Shown here piece after piece: positions 24,636 through 36,815 of a stretch of DNA of 64,000 nucleotides. Origin of the DNA: Lunularia cruciata (lineage: Eukaryota; Streptophyta; Marchantiopsida; Lunulariales; Lunulariaceae); contig OX419758.1 of assembly GCA_948567375.1 (NCBI GenBank), positions 9,119,001 through 9,183,000 of the forward strand, in the 5' to 3' direction. The stretch's first letter is position 1; each line of letters opens with the position of its first letter. The translations under genes and the position numbers were made by a program. The notes beneath the pieces were generated by a model. The model worked only from the letters and a program-made list of their open reading frames with translations, did no database searches and had not been told where the DNA came from.

Positions 24636-26439
24636 TTTCTAGATATTCTCTAAAATGTGAGTAGGGAATATTCTCTCAGAAAGTGAAACTTTGATTCGTA
24701 TCTTAATTAGAGCTTATGTATAAATATGCATATGGAGACCTGTATTAGTGTGGACCACACTAACACACCTCAATTAGAGGTTCACACTAATTACAGGGAG
24801 AGATTGTACAAAGTCTTCGTTTTGGTCTCCAGATTGCAATTATCGAAAATATCCCTGACTGCAAATCTCTAATTAAAAATTTACAATCATTGAGAAGGGA
24901 AAAGTATAATAAGGACTAACAAACTGATAATGACTGTAAACTGAATATTCTAAAGTACCTTGACAAAGAATCATACTTGTAAAGGTGTACGTAAATAGTA
25001 TGCTCTCGGAACCAACGTCACTACGAAAAATGCGTAATTTCTTATACAACTTGCAATTATCTTGCACTTATCGAGAGCGAACTGTCCATGTACTTGTGAT
25101 ACAATATTCATTAACTCGAATTCCAAGGTCTGGAATACTGATCTAGTGCAGTGCAGTGCAGTACAGCAGCGCGGTTGTTTCTTCCGCATCTCGTCCAGTG
25201 AGAAACCTACTTGGGCAGGCACGTGGATGAATCTGGGTTTTCGATTGGCCCGTTGAATGTACGTAGATTGTAGAGCAAGTAGTGCTCCTCTTGTTCCTGC
25301 CAGTCTCCTGTTCGTTTCTCTCTCTACTGGAAATCACCAGCACCCAACGAGCCGATTGGATTGCTACCTTTCACGATTGCCCGCAGGGATCCACTTTCCA
25401 ACTGCTTGTGGAGGAAGGGAGTGGTCTAGTTTAGGGTTTGTTGAAATCTTTTTGTGGTATATTTCATCCTTTCTGAATCTCCACTTTCCCACTGCTCCTG
25501 GAAGAAGTTCAGGGTCTTCTAACTTTTGTTTTTTTATACAGCTCCTCTTCTCCTTTATCTCCATTGAGAGATAATAGCAAAAAGGATTTGTATACTTTGA
25601 TTTCTTTCTTTTCGGCAGGGGCTGTCTCTTGGTGTCTGTCTTTCTTTTCGACTGTCGATGTAGCTTTTTAGTACCCCAAGCAGAAGAAGTACAACATGTC
25701 TTTTGATGATGATGGATGGATAGCATATCGATATATCATCCCCACCATTAGTAGTAGTACAAAATAAAGACTCTGAAAGAATAAGACTCTGGAAGGATCA
25801 GCGAGTGACTCGTCGATGATACAGCAGAGATGGCGATAGGTAGAGTTTTAGTAGTGAAATCATTGACTTCGTCACGTCCTGAGTTTGGCGCGTGGAGTTT
25901 AAGGGCTGAACCATTGAGCTTTTGAGGATGATGCTCTTCACAAGAGCAACGATTTGCTCGTTGTGCTTTATAAATAGAGGGTCGAGTCCAGCGCTTCTGC
26001 TTCCTGACAAGATGTGTGAGAATAGTATACGTACCTACTCGAAAGGTCTTCCTAATATACCGATAGCTAGACCGAAACACCACCACCTTGACCTTCCAAC
26101 ATTATTACTATGGAACATTATTCTCAAGGGGGAGAGGGAGACAAAAGAATCGAGAGAAGGCTCATGTTCAAAGGCAATTAAGTATGGCACTAAGAATGGG
26201 AACACTTTTATGATGCGCTCATCGTCAACTTCATGCAACATGAGTTCATGAGCTCGTAAAAAAGCCGCAAGATCTGTTCATTGCACGATCAGCGCAATGA
26301 CAATGTTTAATTCTTAGCCTTTACGAGTTTGGACAATTCAGTGAGGAGCGCAGTACAGTTGTCTACTTCACATGCTGCGGTTTCATGTAGTAGTTAAGTA
26401 CTGGAGAGGGATGCTTCGTACAACTTCAGTCTCAAGGTC
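24636..26439. other. no convincing gene
   Basis: The region is moderately GC-rich at 25,060-25,500 with several overlapping frames on both strands, none with a recognisable motif. An imperfect repeated phrase (CCACTTTCC.ACTGCT..TGGA.GAAG) occurs near 25,390 and 25,480. It could be a promoter or a leader. Confidence 0.4.
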
Positions 26440-26713
26440 ATGGCGTCACAAGGTGACGATGTCGAGGAAGTAAGTACCACAGTCGCCATAATCTCTTCAA
26501 AGTCCGGTAATGTGAGCAGTAAATAGCTCTCGCTCCTTTTAGAGCACTTTTTTCATTCTTCAACTCCACTGCAGTAAAGACGTTGCAGACTGAAACACCG
26601 GCCCCAGCATCAGAATCGAGAGAAAGTAAAATCCAGAAGGTGGGAGGAAGTGTGAAGGCTCTACTTTCTCACATCCGTTTTAAGTGCCGTGATCGCCTTG
26701 CATCGATTTGCTA
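26440..26713 (+). CDS. speculative two-exon micro-protein
   Basis: An ATG at 26,440 opens a 10-codon acidic exon that meets a consensus donor (GAA^GTAAGT). An acceptor after CGTTGCAG near 26,591 continues the frame, rich in T, P, S and E, to a stop near 26,713, for a protein of about 51 residues. Both splice signals are good, but the coding content is too small to test by eye and I do not recognise the product. Confidence 0.15.
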
Positions 26714-27996
26714 AAGACACTAAAACTATTGAGAATAGGATCTCGAACCGGAGCATAGAGAGCCGCACAGAGAAGTTATAGCACCATGACTTATTATTCC
26801 TGGTGACCATTACTCAAGACACGAAATCATGACATAATAATAAGACATTCAAGGGTTTGAAACTTGAACCAGAACCTCGCACAAGGGTGATAATGGCAGA
26901 AGTTAAGAAATAACTCACGTGTGGTGTTGACCCGGATTTATCGATTGCCGTCAACAAGCTTTGAAGGAAATACCACTACACAGGAACGAAAAGTAGTGGC
27001 AGGGCTATGAGCTAACTTTTATAAAGGACTATAAAACAAAACACCAAAGAAAGAAGTACCGTAACAACTCGAATCGGAAGGGAGGAGTCTCCGTCACGGG
27101 ATCAGAAGCATTTCTTTGATACTGCACTGCATTGCATTCACTGCAGAGCAGAAGACGAGGAAGATTGAAACACAGTAACTGTACATCTACCACAGTCAAC
27201 GCATGAGTCACCGTGGTGCAAGGCACCACCAACTGTGTCGTGTCAGCAGAACATTCCGTGGCGAAATTTCTCATCATGTACTATTTCCATTTCATCTCTG
27301 CGGAATTGCGATTGATTCTGCGACTTGCAAACAAGTTCTAATCTCAGTTTAAATCTAAGTATTAGGGCCAGTTTAAGTGTAGAAGACAGTAGTCAGCCAT
27401 TTCAGTTATGGAGCCATGTTTATGATAGAATCACGTTACACACATTATAGTTTGCCCTGTTGTCACTAGGTATGTAGCAATATCATCTAAATAGACCAAG
27501 AAGATGTTCTTTTAATTAAATTAAACCACCTTTCTGCACAAGACATTGGATAGATATTTAATCACTGGACATATGCTTTGGTCCTTTGATTACATTATCT
27601 GTCAGTTATATTGATGAGATTAAGAAAACAACCCAATGACTTGAAACTCTAGCCGGAAAGCAATACTTTATTCATCAGAGAACCAAAAAAATCATCCCCT
27701 TCATCAGCGATTAGCCAAAAAAATCCTGGCTCTCTTAATATAGAGGTAAAAACTAATTTTCTGCTGAAAATCTTGATGGTAAATTTTCAATTTGATATTA
27801 ATTAGGATAATTAGAAAATAACTATCTATTAATTCAGTGACTGAACTATGTAATAGATCCAGCTGATAAAATAAAAAATAAATTTAAAATACTTAAATTA
27901 TTTATATTCTAATAACATGCTATTACATTTCATATTAGGTGGAGTTTCGACATATTTAAAAGTATACACTTGACCGGCCCATGAACAACACCATGA

Positions 27997-28103
27997 TGAG
28001 AGTTAATTTCGAGGATGTTCAGTTACTTTTTCTTTCATATGCTATATATATAGTATAGCATATGAAAGAAAAAGTAACTGAACATCCTCGAAATTAACTC
28101 TCA
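27997..28103. repeat. perfect 50-bp inverted repeat with 7-nt spacer
   Basis: Arms 27,997-28,046 and 28,054-28,103 are exact reverse complements around TATATAG. No mismatch was found over 50 bp, so the structure is recent or maintained. A transcript would fold into one 50-bp hairpin, the size of a small-RNA precursor or foldback element. A palindromic assembly artefact cannot be excluded. Confidence 0.95.
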
Positions 28104-29766
28104 AAGAGTAGAAAAATATCTTTCCCAAAAAATATTTGCTTTTAATATCCAAATCATATGCAAATTATATAGAACTTACATGAGTACATAAAGTTGATCT
28201 ATTTTTATGTCATAAATCATAACAAATCAAAGATATTTCAAGTTATGAAAATAATTTCAGTTGTACAATATCTACCTCAACTCATCCACCTTCCTATATT
28301 TTATAAAGCACATCAAAGCCAATCATACAAATCTTAGAAAGTTTAATTCTAAAAATTACCAATTAAATATGGAAATAATTATTTTTAGGAGAGTTTATAG
28401 AGACAAATAAAAGAATCTATGGTAATAAGTCAAAGAAATATAATCTATGCATCATATATTGTTTTTATTTCCATATATTGGAATTTAATAAATAAAAATA
28501 AACTAAATTTTCACATACTAATCAATCCTTATAATGAGATACGAAGTTGTGTCAACCCAAATAAAAGAGACAAACATTTCTTTTATTTTAGAATCTAGAA
28601 AAAACAAGATATAAAATAAATTTATACATGGAAAAATATCATGAGATTTACTCAAAACCTTAGAAATATTAAGCAAGTGGCCATCTATTTCTATTAAAAT
28701 ATGTAGAAAAGTTCAAAAAATTTAAATTTTATTTTAAAATATTATTAAAATATTATTTATTTATTAAAAAAAGTCTAAAACTGAAAACACAAAAAATTTA
28801 GAGAAATAAGAAATAAAATTTCCAAAAAATACAACCTAAAGCTAAAATGTGCTATGTAAATCTTATAAGCTTTCATAAATATTTTCCAAAGTCCTATATT
28901 CACTTCTACACAAATTGGATATATTTTCTGTTAATCTTTATGAAAAGAAAAAGCATTCTTAAAAATCATTATCAATATTGAATGCTTTGCACTGATTATA
29001 AAATACACCTTTAGTTTAGTTTTCAAGGTTCTACATGGAGTTTTTGTCCTTTTGCAAAAAAGAAGGTAAGCTCTTGAAATAATAATGTACTGAGATCAAA
29101 TAGATAAGCATGAGATGGTATATTTTTGAAAGTATCACAATGATCTTGATGGAAAAATACCTATTATAACTTAGTCCTACAGTTTAGGTTGACACTAAAA
29201 AAGCTTAGAATATGATCATAATGATGTTTTGATTGATCCTTTATGTGATTTTAATTTTGGGTCTATTTTGTGGAGTCTTTTATCAAAGGCTTATCTTCTT
29301 TCATTTTTTCTAAAGCAAGGGAGAGTTATATCTATACTCACTTACTATATCAGATGAATTTAAAGAGATAATTATTTTTTTAAAGTATATAGGTATGTAT
29401 AATCTGATAATATAAGTATACCCTGAAAATATTGAGTGTATAATCTGTACAACTTGCTATACTTGTGATGAGACTTAGATTCATAGATTAATCTAAATGT
29501 TTCTAAACTTCAATGAAATGTCTAAAATATTAACAATTTCTCTCCCTATAATTACCCAAATATGATCATAAGATAAAACTCTTCACTATCTTACAACATA
29601 GCTTGTTAGTGTATCGTCCTCACATCAGTCACTAGAGATTCAAGTCCACAACACCTGTGAATTTCACTTAATAATATTAGTTAAAGTTAGTATTCAGGCT
29701 AATGGAAACTAATTCAAATTAAAAATTAAAATCTTATATCTTGTGGTATAATCCATGCTCATTGTG

Positions 29767-29838
29767 AATTACCACACACATAGTAATTACAAGAAGGATA
29801 GAATTACCACACACACATAGTATTACAAGAAGGATAGG
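29767..29838. repeat. two-copy short tandem repeat, about 36 bp
   Basis: ATTACCACACACA.. ATAGTAATTACAAGAAGGATAG occurs twice in succession with one or two differences. Confidence 0.7.
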
Positions 29839-31446
29839 AAGACCAATCAAGGCATAAAACCTTAGAGGTAGAATGGAACTAAGTCCTATTAGGCTTGGAA
29901 TGAGAAGACTGTCCTATACCATCTAAAACATTATAGCTATGGAAGTCAATTCGTATAGCATCCAAAAGAGCATCACCTTAGAAGCATCATCCTAACCACA
30001 TTAATACATCCATGCTTAATTTAGTTATATTCTTGTTAAAAAGTGATGTCTAACGTAATCTTCCTTTACTTTACCTTATAAAATATTTCTGGAAAGAAGT
30101 TAGAACTATCTAGAGTTTAAATAAAAGTTAGTTATCTTATCTAAAAAGTAATGTGGAACCCGAGATTTAAAACATACCACTGGAAGTCTCTAATCAACAT
30201 GGACTTAAAACCCTTTAGTACCGTAATCAAATATCCACGGTACATAGTATCTCCATTTTGGGTATACTCCAAGAAATAATAATATGAATAGTATTCCTTG
30301 TTTCTCCTTAACAAATATAGTATGAGGATCAATGAGGATTGATACTAGCTTAAATTTTTCTAATTTTTTTTCATAATAGCTTGTAAAATTTTCATGTGAA
30401 GACAACTATAAACAATAATAATTGTAAAACCTAAAAGGAATCCATACATTTGATACTTCAAGCTAATTGAAGCTAATTTTATTTCAAGTTGAAATATAAA
30501 TGTACCAGTTCCCTTTATAAATTGGTCCTATCCTGATCCTTAAACTTCTAATCTGTACAGTAATCCGTCAAAATGAAACGAATTGACATGAGATTATGAC
30601 TGATTAAAAAATAATAACAAAGAAGCTCAAAAAAATAGCAACAAAAAGTTTAGGGCGGAGGCAAGTTCAGAAGTTCATTTTCTTCTCTATTCAGGGGCGA
30701 ATCGATTTAGTTAGATACGACAAAGCCTTGACTTTAAATTTCCTTAGCTTTGATATGGACCCTCCATTAAGGCAGGAACCCCACTGAGGTAGTAAAGTTC
30801 AGACCAAGGCTTAGTCGTAAGGTAACTTGGTCCGCGTACCGAGAATGATGCTGACATGCTATGTAATTGTCCGCGATGAATTTGCTGCAAGGAAATGACA
30901 TGTAATTCACTGTTGTGGTGATCCGGCTTTTGCGAAGATGGTCCTGCTGCTGCTATGGTGGAAGCACCACCCAATAGGAGCTTGATTGATGACATGGGAA
31001 GAAGACAATTCGAGTCTAGCAGCCCCACAACCGGGGAGGTTATTGGTGGGATGGTCTGAACAGACGGTGAGGCAACACGCCTGTTGTTAGTCTGTGAAGG
31101 AAGCTCTCTCTATCTCATTTGGTTCCATGGTGTGAGCTCTGCTATGGTCTGCAGCCGTTCACTTCCATGTGGTCATTGTTCTCATTTGGCAAGCTGCTCA
31201 ATGAATGAGGTTTCAGAGGAGAGTCCTCACAAATCAACCACTAGTAACAAACATCAAATTTGCTCATTTGTCAATTTGCTGAAGTTTTGGAAGGCTGAGG
31301 CTCACTAATTTGGACTTTTGGAAGGCTCACTAGTTTGGACTCGCAGTAGACCGGCTCGTGGTGTTCGGTTCAACCCTAAAGTCGTAGAGCATATCCTCCA
31401 GTAAATGGTTCTCCTTAGCGTTGAGCAGCCTCATCGGTACTATCTC

Positions 31447-32010
31447 CTAATACTTACAATAACTGGTCCTAGAGGGCAACAGGTTCTGCATGGGGCGGTC
31501 GTCTGCGAATGAGGCATCTCTCTGCACGTCTATATGCAGTGGCGATTTGGCAGTTTTCACTTTCCCCGCATCACCATTATCAGCCGACTCTGTAGCCTCA
31601 CAAGAGTGTTGAGCTTGGATCTTCATGTTTTGTGGGGCCATGAACTGTTCAAGCAGGCTTAATTTGCAAGAGAGACTGAGAATTCCTATGTTTTCCGGGG
31701 GGCCATGGTGTACAAGGAGTCTTAATTTGCAACTGAGAATATATTGTATTTCTAAATATTCTAGCTTGTGTCCAGGTCCACATATAGATAACGATTCTTC
31801 CAGGAGAAAAAGGAAACCAAACGCAGCAAACAAAAGCATGTACAAACACTGCTGCTGCACAATACGACGTGTTGGAGACCGAGACCACATGGTCTTATTT
31901 ACAAAGGACTCAAGTATACAGAGAACTACTACGATTGAGCTTTTCCTCATTCTGTATCTTAATAATGGACAGCCTTCCAAACTGGAAGCTAGGACTACTA
32001 GTGCTACCAA
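31447..32010 (-). CDS. hypothetical 187-residue ORF, doubtful
   Basis: An open minus-strand frame with one hydrophobic stretch (LLFAAFGFLFLLEE) and no family motif. Part of it comes from an imperfect ~60-bp duplication at 31,623-31,745 (ATGTTTT...GGGGCCATG...CTTAATTTGCAA twice). An overlapping plus-strand frame of similar length exists, so this may be chance. It lies downstream of the SMP/C2 gene and could be its 3' untranslated region. Confidence 0.2.
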   Translation of the reverse strand: MVALVVLASSLEGCPLLRYRMRKSSIVVVLCILESFVNKTMWSRSPTRRIVQQQCLYMLLFAAFGFLFLLEESLSICGPGHKLEYLEIQYILSCKLRLLVHHGPPENIGILSLSCKLSLLEQFMAPQNMKIQAQHSCEATESADNGDAGKVKTAKSPLHIDVQRDASFADDRPMQNLLPSRTSYCKY

Positions 32011-32612
32011 AACTGTCGTCCGCGCTTTTTGTTCAATCCCTAATTTACAAGAGGCACATTGGTTACTACTCAGAACCAGTAGAAATCAAGGGCCTATCAA
32101 ATAATCACCATTCCGCGTATACACAAACTCGCAAGAAAATGTGCCGCATCATCTAGTGCAGAAAGAAGCCAAACATCCTGTGTTGACATCATCCTCTGCA
32201 ATGAGCTTCTGCTAGCATCAGACCAGCTCCAATTAAAAGCAAAAGTCTTCCTCCATCATACCCGATGGAATCCTGCAGCTTCCCGTCCCATCATCTGCTG
32301 ACAAACTGCTGTGTTTTCAGGCTGACATTTGAGGGCTTAACCAACGGAGTGCTGCCATGTTAGTTGGCGTGTGCTGGTATATCGTTGCTAGCAGCCAGTG
32401 ACATGCCAACGCTGACAGAATCCGGCTTCTTACAAGTTCTGCTAATCATGATGCCTACTGTCATTGTGCATGCTCGTATCACTATTTTAAAGAGAAGGCC
32501 ATGCGATGGGAGACTAGTCCATATTCAGCTCATATATTTGAGCTTGGACTGTTTACAATCTTTGTCATTGACACTGCACAGGGTGTAAACTGAGGTGCAA
32601 AATTTGAGTAGC

Positions 32613-34625
32613 TTATGGGTGTAAAGGACTACTTAGACTACAGCCGATAACGTAAGCTACTGTAGTCACAAGCAGAAGCCAGAATATTCCTGTCTTCGGC
32701 TCGTTCCCTTCGGCAAGTGTGACAGGCTCTCCTTTGACAGGCTGGTTGCTCACCACCACCTTGGCAGGAGAAAATTCAAGATCCACGTCTGAATCTGAAT
32801 CACCATCTGAACTTTGCCAGTCGACTGTAGGGAGAGTTTTGGCAAGTGGATCAATATCTAGACCAGGCCTGACCCTGATGCCAGCCTTTTCTAAATCCTG
32901 CATTGAATCACTGTTGAAAACCTTAATGTATGGAGAAGCAGGGTCACTATTCTCTTCCTCGACAAATGATTTGTAGGTAAAAATGAGCCTCACCTTCCCA
33001 GACACCTTCTTGGGGCCAAATGTCCCCTCCTTCGTCAACGAAACCCAATGTGTCCGAGGAACACAGTCCTGCAAATCTGCCAAAGATACTCGACAGTAGC
33101 CAATGTTGGGATTCAGAGTCAAAGAGCTGTCACGAACTCGCACGATCAATTGCTGGCGCCTCGGATCCTCCACCAAAAACTGGAAATCCTGGTTCCACAC
33201 GGGGTCCTTAAAGCCTGAAGGATGTGAAGTTTCTTTATTGCGCTTACTTTCAACCACTTGATCTCCCAACGCAAGGGTGCAATAAGGATTACTCCAACCG
33301 GTGAAACCTTTGATGGGCAGATCCCTGGCCTCACAGACCGTCACCGAAAGCTCTCCGACAAAAGCTTCAGTGGGCTCTGGTTGACGTGATGCATCGGCTA
33401 CTGCTTCACTCTTCAACAGATCCATCAAAGTGGTCGCCAGAGGATCCTGACCTTGTGGAAGAAAATCGAAAGTGATATGACGGGGCAAGACGAGGAGCCG
33501 GGGAAGATCGACAGTTAACAACTTTGATAAGAAACTGGAGAGGAAAGGAATAGCGAAGAGATTCACAATTCTAAAGGGAGCAAGTACAAGCTTTATTGTC
33601 GGTAGTCTCACAAAGGCTATGGAGAGGGTTCCTACAAAGGGTTTTACAGGAGCCAGACGCAGCTTCACCCAGAGTTCCGCATCCACATCTAGGTTGTAGA
33701 CACCAACGGGAACTGTCGTTATCAGTCCGGCTTTCCCAAGTTCTATGTTCAGCAAACACCTTGCTCCACCTGTGTAACGCACTCCGAACTGATACTGCAA
33801 ATCGTTGGCTCGCCGAGAAGCCCTCCGCCTCACCTTCCTCACAGAAATTGGCTCGTAGTCCAGATTCAGCTCGGCAATCTCCACTCTCTTGACATAATCT
33901 GGTTTCCCAAGTTTATCTATGGCAGGCTGCAAGAGCTTGACCAACCAACTTTCAACACTACGCCGGTAAACTTTCCAAATTTTGTGAATCAGCATATTTA
34001 CCCACTCCACAGACTCTTTTTGGCCAACATTCACTCCTAATTCAGGCATCATGGCTCCCCCTCTCTCAAGTGCAGCTTCCTTCACTTGCTGGTCGTCCAT
34101 ACTCCTGATTCTAGACATCAGCCCGGCAAACAGGAAGGCAAAAGCTGCCCCTAGGGTTGCAAACAGAAAGTCTCTAGCTGGTCCAGCAGATGGCCAAATT
34201 TGAATAGGCTGAGGGAAAGACATCACACCCACAGAGCTCTGCATCTTATGCAAAGCTCCCGGTCCTCTATGTGCTGATGCTTTTGACATTTGCTTGTGTG
34301 TCTCAATGAAGACTCTGTTTGCAGCAACTCCAAGGCAATAATAAGCTACATGCCTTTCGATGTCCTCTCCAATTCCGAGCCGAGATAGATTTCTAAAAGA
34401 CAAATACTTTTTCAGCTGCCCAATGGACTTAGATTGCAGAGCCACCAAAAACCCACCGGGAGACTTTGCTGACGACCAAATAGAGGGACTCCGGACTCTG
34501 ATCTCGGAAGCCGTCAATCCCCAAAAGGAAGAAACAGACCCTGAACTCGTCGAACAAACGGACGGCAAAATCCCCGGTTGGCCTCCTGTACCACCACAAC
34601 TCAGGTGTGGCCAGAAGAGAGCCAT
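32613..34625 (-). CDS. SMP-C2 lipid-transfer membrane protein, NTMC2T5-like
   Basis: One uninterrupted 670-codon exon. Residues 1-60 are Ser/Gly-rich with few acids, like a plastid transit peptide. A hydrophobic segment spans 153-170. An SMP lipid-binding domain spans ~202-390 (NDLQYQFGVRYTGGARCLL, VPVGVYNLDVDAELWVKLRL, LAPFRIVNLFAIPFL), followed by a C2 domain at ~425-555. An acidic linker and a second hydrophobic segment end the protein (WLLLVTTVAYVIG, ~648-662). SMP proteins move lipids at membrane contact sites. The plant NTMC2T5 group is known to associate with the chloroplast envelope. In the C2 domain the usual DPY aspartate is Asn (SNPYC) and loop 3 lacks the acidic cluster, so calcium binding is probably weak. 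The start context AAAACATGGCT is good for plants, and an acceptor-like TTACAG lies 20 nt upstream, suggesting a 5'-UTR intron. Confidence 0.88.
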   Translation of the reverse strand: MALFWPHLSCGGTGGQPGILPSVCSTSSGSVSSFWGLTASEIRVRSPSIWSSAKSPGGFLVALQSKSIGQLKKYLSFRNLSRLGIGEDIERHVAYYCLGVAANRVFIETHKQMSKASAHRGPGALHKMQSSVGVMSFPQPIQIWPSAGPARDFLFATLGAAFAFLFAGLMSRIRSMDDQQVKEAALERGGAMMPELGVNVGQKESVEWVNMLIHKIWKVYRRSVESWLVKLLQPAIDKLGKPDYVKRVEIAELNLDYEPISVRKVRRRASRRANDLQYQFGVRYTGGARCLLNIELGKAGLITTVPVGVYNLDVDAELWVKLRLAPVKPFVGTLSIAFVRLPTIKLVLAPFRIVNLFAIPFLSSFLSKLLTVDLPRLLVLPRHITFDFLPQGQDPLATTLMDLLKSEAVADASRQPEPTEAFVGELSVTVCEARDLPIKGFTGWSNPYCTLALGDQVVESKRNKETSHPSGFKDPVWNQDFQFLVEDPRRQQLIVRVRDSSLTLNPNIGYCRVSLADLQDCVPRTHWVSLTKEGTFGPKKVSGKVRLIFTYKSFVEEENSDPASPYIKVFNSDSMQDLEKAGIRVRPGLDIDPLAKTLPTVDWQSSDGDSDSDVDLEFSPAKVVVSNQPVKGEPVTLAEGNEPKTGIFWLLLVTTVAYVIGCSLSSPLHP

Positions 34626-35795
34626 GTTTTCTCTTTACCTTGATCTGTAATGACTAATTGCTGCGGCCAATGCTAAGACTAACTCAGAATTCTTCTCTTA
34701 CACACCTGTTATGTCCTGTCTCTCCGATACACCCGCAAGTAGTCTCCCCTGCAAGCTTTTTCCAGCAGGCTGCCAAGTTTCTTCATCACACCCTAAAACT
34801 GCGCTGACCATCATTCGAGCCAATCACCCTGTAGCTTTCATCTACTCCTCTGCTGATTCCCCTCCGCATTTCGAACTTGTGAGATGCACACTCTGGTCGA
34901 CGATTCTCCACCGGCATGCGGAGGTTTCCTTTCTCGCTGAGAGTAAACGTCATCTTCACCACAATCTCGTCACCCTCAGCGTTCATTCCACCATCTCCCA
35001 CCCTTCCCCCACGCCTTCGAAACAAGATCCTCTGCCTCGGTGAATTTCAACAACACACACCAATACCGTTGGTCTTCCATCTCCTGTGAATTCCGGCTGC
35101 TCCTGCGATCCAACACATCACCGACAAGCAAATGCAGCACCCTTTCGTCGCGTCTAAGCAATCCAATCCCGCAGATACTCTGCTGCAGTGCCCACCTGAG
35201 TAGGGAGCAGGAGGTAAAATTCACAGAGATCTGAAAGAAGAACGTGCCACTGCAGTCTGTACAGTGGAGATCCACCAAACTTCACTACCGGCGCTGCTCA
35301 TGTTCTCACAAGATCCACTTCTCATGAATCCCGGCGCCAGCACCTGTCCCAGCCACAAATCATTTATCAAACACCCATACGATTCCAAAATAAACAGCAA
35401 CCATAGCCGGTATAACACAACTTCCTCCCTCCGGCTCAGATTCCCTCCATCTCCACAACAGTCAGGCGTCGGCGAATCCAGGTGTGTTAGCCACTCCAAG
35501 ACCAGGGAGAACCATAGCCAAACAGCTTCTTACCAGGACTCTTTCCAGACTCATCCTCACAGAAAGCAGCTCTGGTAAATCCTCCAAGAACATAAAAGGT
35601 GGAAGACTGAACCATAGCCAAAAGCAAAATCACCTCCAGCAAAATCACTCAATGAACAGGAAATCCCACTTGGGTCCCTCTCCCAGAATCCTAGTAATTG
35701 TTAATTAGTGGGACATTTATAGTCAACACCTTGTTCGCATTCGATTTATCATGAGCTCCCCTGGTTGATTTTTGTGTATAAAAGTAAAGAAAATA
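34626..35795. other. presumed promoter and 5' region of the SMP-C2 gene
   Basis: Several overlapping frames on both strands of 34,700-35,710 have no recognisable motif and shadow one another. Position and composition suit a promoter and leader of the minus-strand gene. Confidence 0.4.
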
Positions 35796-35884
35796 GGACG
35801 ACCGCGTAGTAAAATGAAGGATGGGAAGACCCCATCAAGCCGTAGAAGAGAGACATGAAAAGGTAAAATGGGGCTAAGCCCCAA
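35796..35884 (-). mobile_element. isolated 3' tail of the RLE-type non-LTR retrotransposon
   Basis: Minus-strand match to 44,011-44,103: the TTGGGGCTTAGCCCCA-type hairpin, pyrimidine stretch, GATGGG-GTCTT-CCCATC hairpin and TACGCGGTCG end. It is truncated almost exactly at the first hairpin, the point where the coding region stops in the full element. Confidence 0.85.
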
Positions 35885-36587
35885 CGTGTATACAAGTTAG
35901 AAAGAAGCATGTTCATAGCACCTACCAAAGTCAGAGTTACAAAAGATTAATCGTGGAAGACTACTAGACTATTCTTCACTTTAATGACGAAAAGTGCTTG
36001 AACATTTTGTGAGCACCGCCTTGAGGTTTTTCTTGTGTTATTAGATTACTTCTCGAACATGTTTTTGAGTCCTTCGAGAAACAACATGAGAAACCATCAT
36101 TGATAAATAAATAAATTTTTACTTTGTTAGGAGGATATAATAAGTTCATCTTCTTGTTGTAGCTTGTGCAAACGAATATCAGAAAATTCCTAAGAACCTT
36201 CGTTTATTAAAAAAGAAATAGATTTCTTGTGTCATGCAATGAACTACATAGAGCGAATGAGGAACTAAGAAAAGTAAAAATGGTTTAGTGCATTTTATTA
36301 AGAATTAAAGAGTTTTGAAATCTGGCATCCCTCGGTATCTGGATGTGTGTTTCCATCTTCAGATTAATAAAAAATTTCTAAACGTAGTCTATCAATTTAT
36401 AGAAAAGTAAAAGTATGAGATGCTACCTTATATTTGTGAAAGTCTGCACCAATTTCTGCATGGTCTTATTTAAAAACTTAATCAGAAACAGTAATGTACG
36501 CCCTTACACCCACGCGACGGTAACCAGGCTTGGATTAGACGGGCTGGGTAAAGAGGAGGATCCGTCCAAGAGCGAGAGCGTGGGTGA

Positions 36588-36815
36588 CTGCCACGAGCCT
36601 GCAATGAAACCAACACACTCCGTCAACTGTCAAAGAAGAAGCTACCACATCCAGGCTTCAAAGATGTCGGCTCCTTCGACTGGCAGTACGAAAACCACGC
36701 CACTTGGCGTGAGGTGTCACCAGGATACGCAGTGTACGAGGGAAAAGAAGCAGCAACAGTGCCGCCAAGTGCGGTTGGGGCGACACCTGACAAGCGCGAC
36801 GACAGCAGTTCGTAA
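36588..36815 (+). CDS. unrecognised coding-like segment, possibly a last exon
   Basis: An open frame between TGA 36,585 and TAA 36,813 has balanced, protein-like composition (GFKDVGSFDWQYENHATW..., ending DKRDDSSS) in locally GC-richer DNA. It lacks an in-frame ATG, so it would need upstream exons. A longer overlapping frame (36,415-36,843) is less protein-like. No function can be assigned. Confidence 0.2.
   Translation: MPRACNETNTLRQLSKKKLPHPGFKDVGSFDWQYENHATWREVSPGYAVYEGKEAATVPPSAVGATPDKRDDSSS

Larger units (their letters stand above)
26800..30700. other. AT-rich region without recognisable genes
   Basis: Long AT-rich stretches with short frames only. Apart from the palindrome at 27,997-28,103 and the short tandem repeat at 29,767-29,838, nothing could be supported as a gene or transposon. 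Confidence 0.55.

Noticed and set aside
29767-29838. CRISPR-like array
   Set aside because: Only two contiguous units without spacers, in a eukaryotic context.
31625-32104. 159-codon plus-strand frame
   Set aside because: Overlaps an equally long minus-strand frame over a duplicated segment; neither has family motifs.
33596-33892. 98-codon plus-strand frame
   Set aside because: Antisense shadow of the SMP domain coding sequence.
34711-35708. several plus-strand frames of 64-110 codons
   Set aside because: Mutually overlapping, proline/serine-rich, no motif; better explained as upstream region of the SMP-C2 gene.
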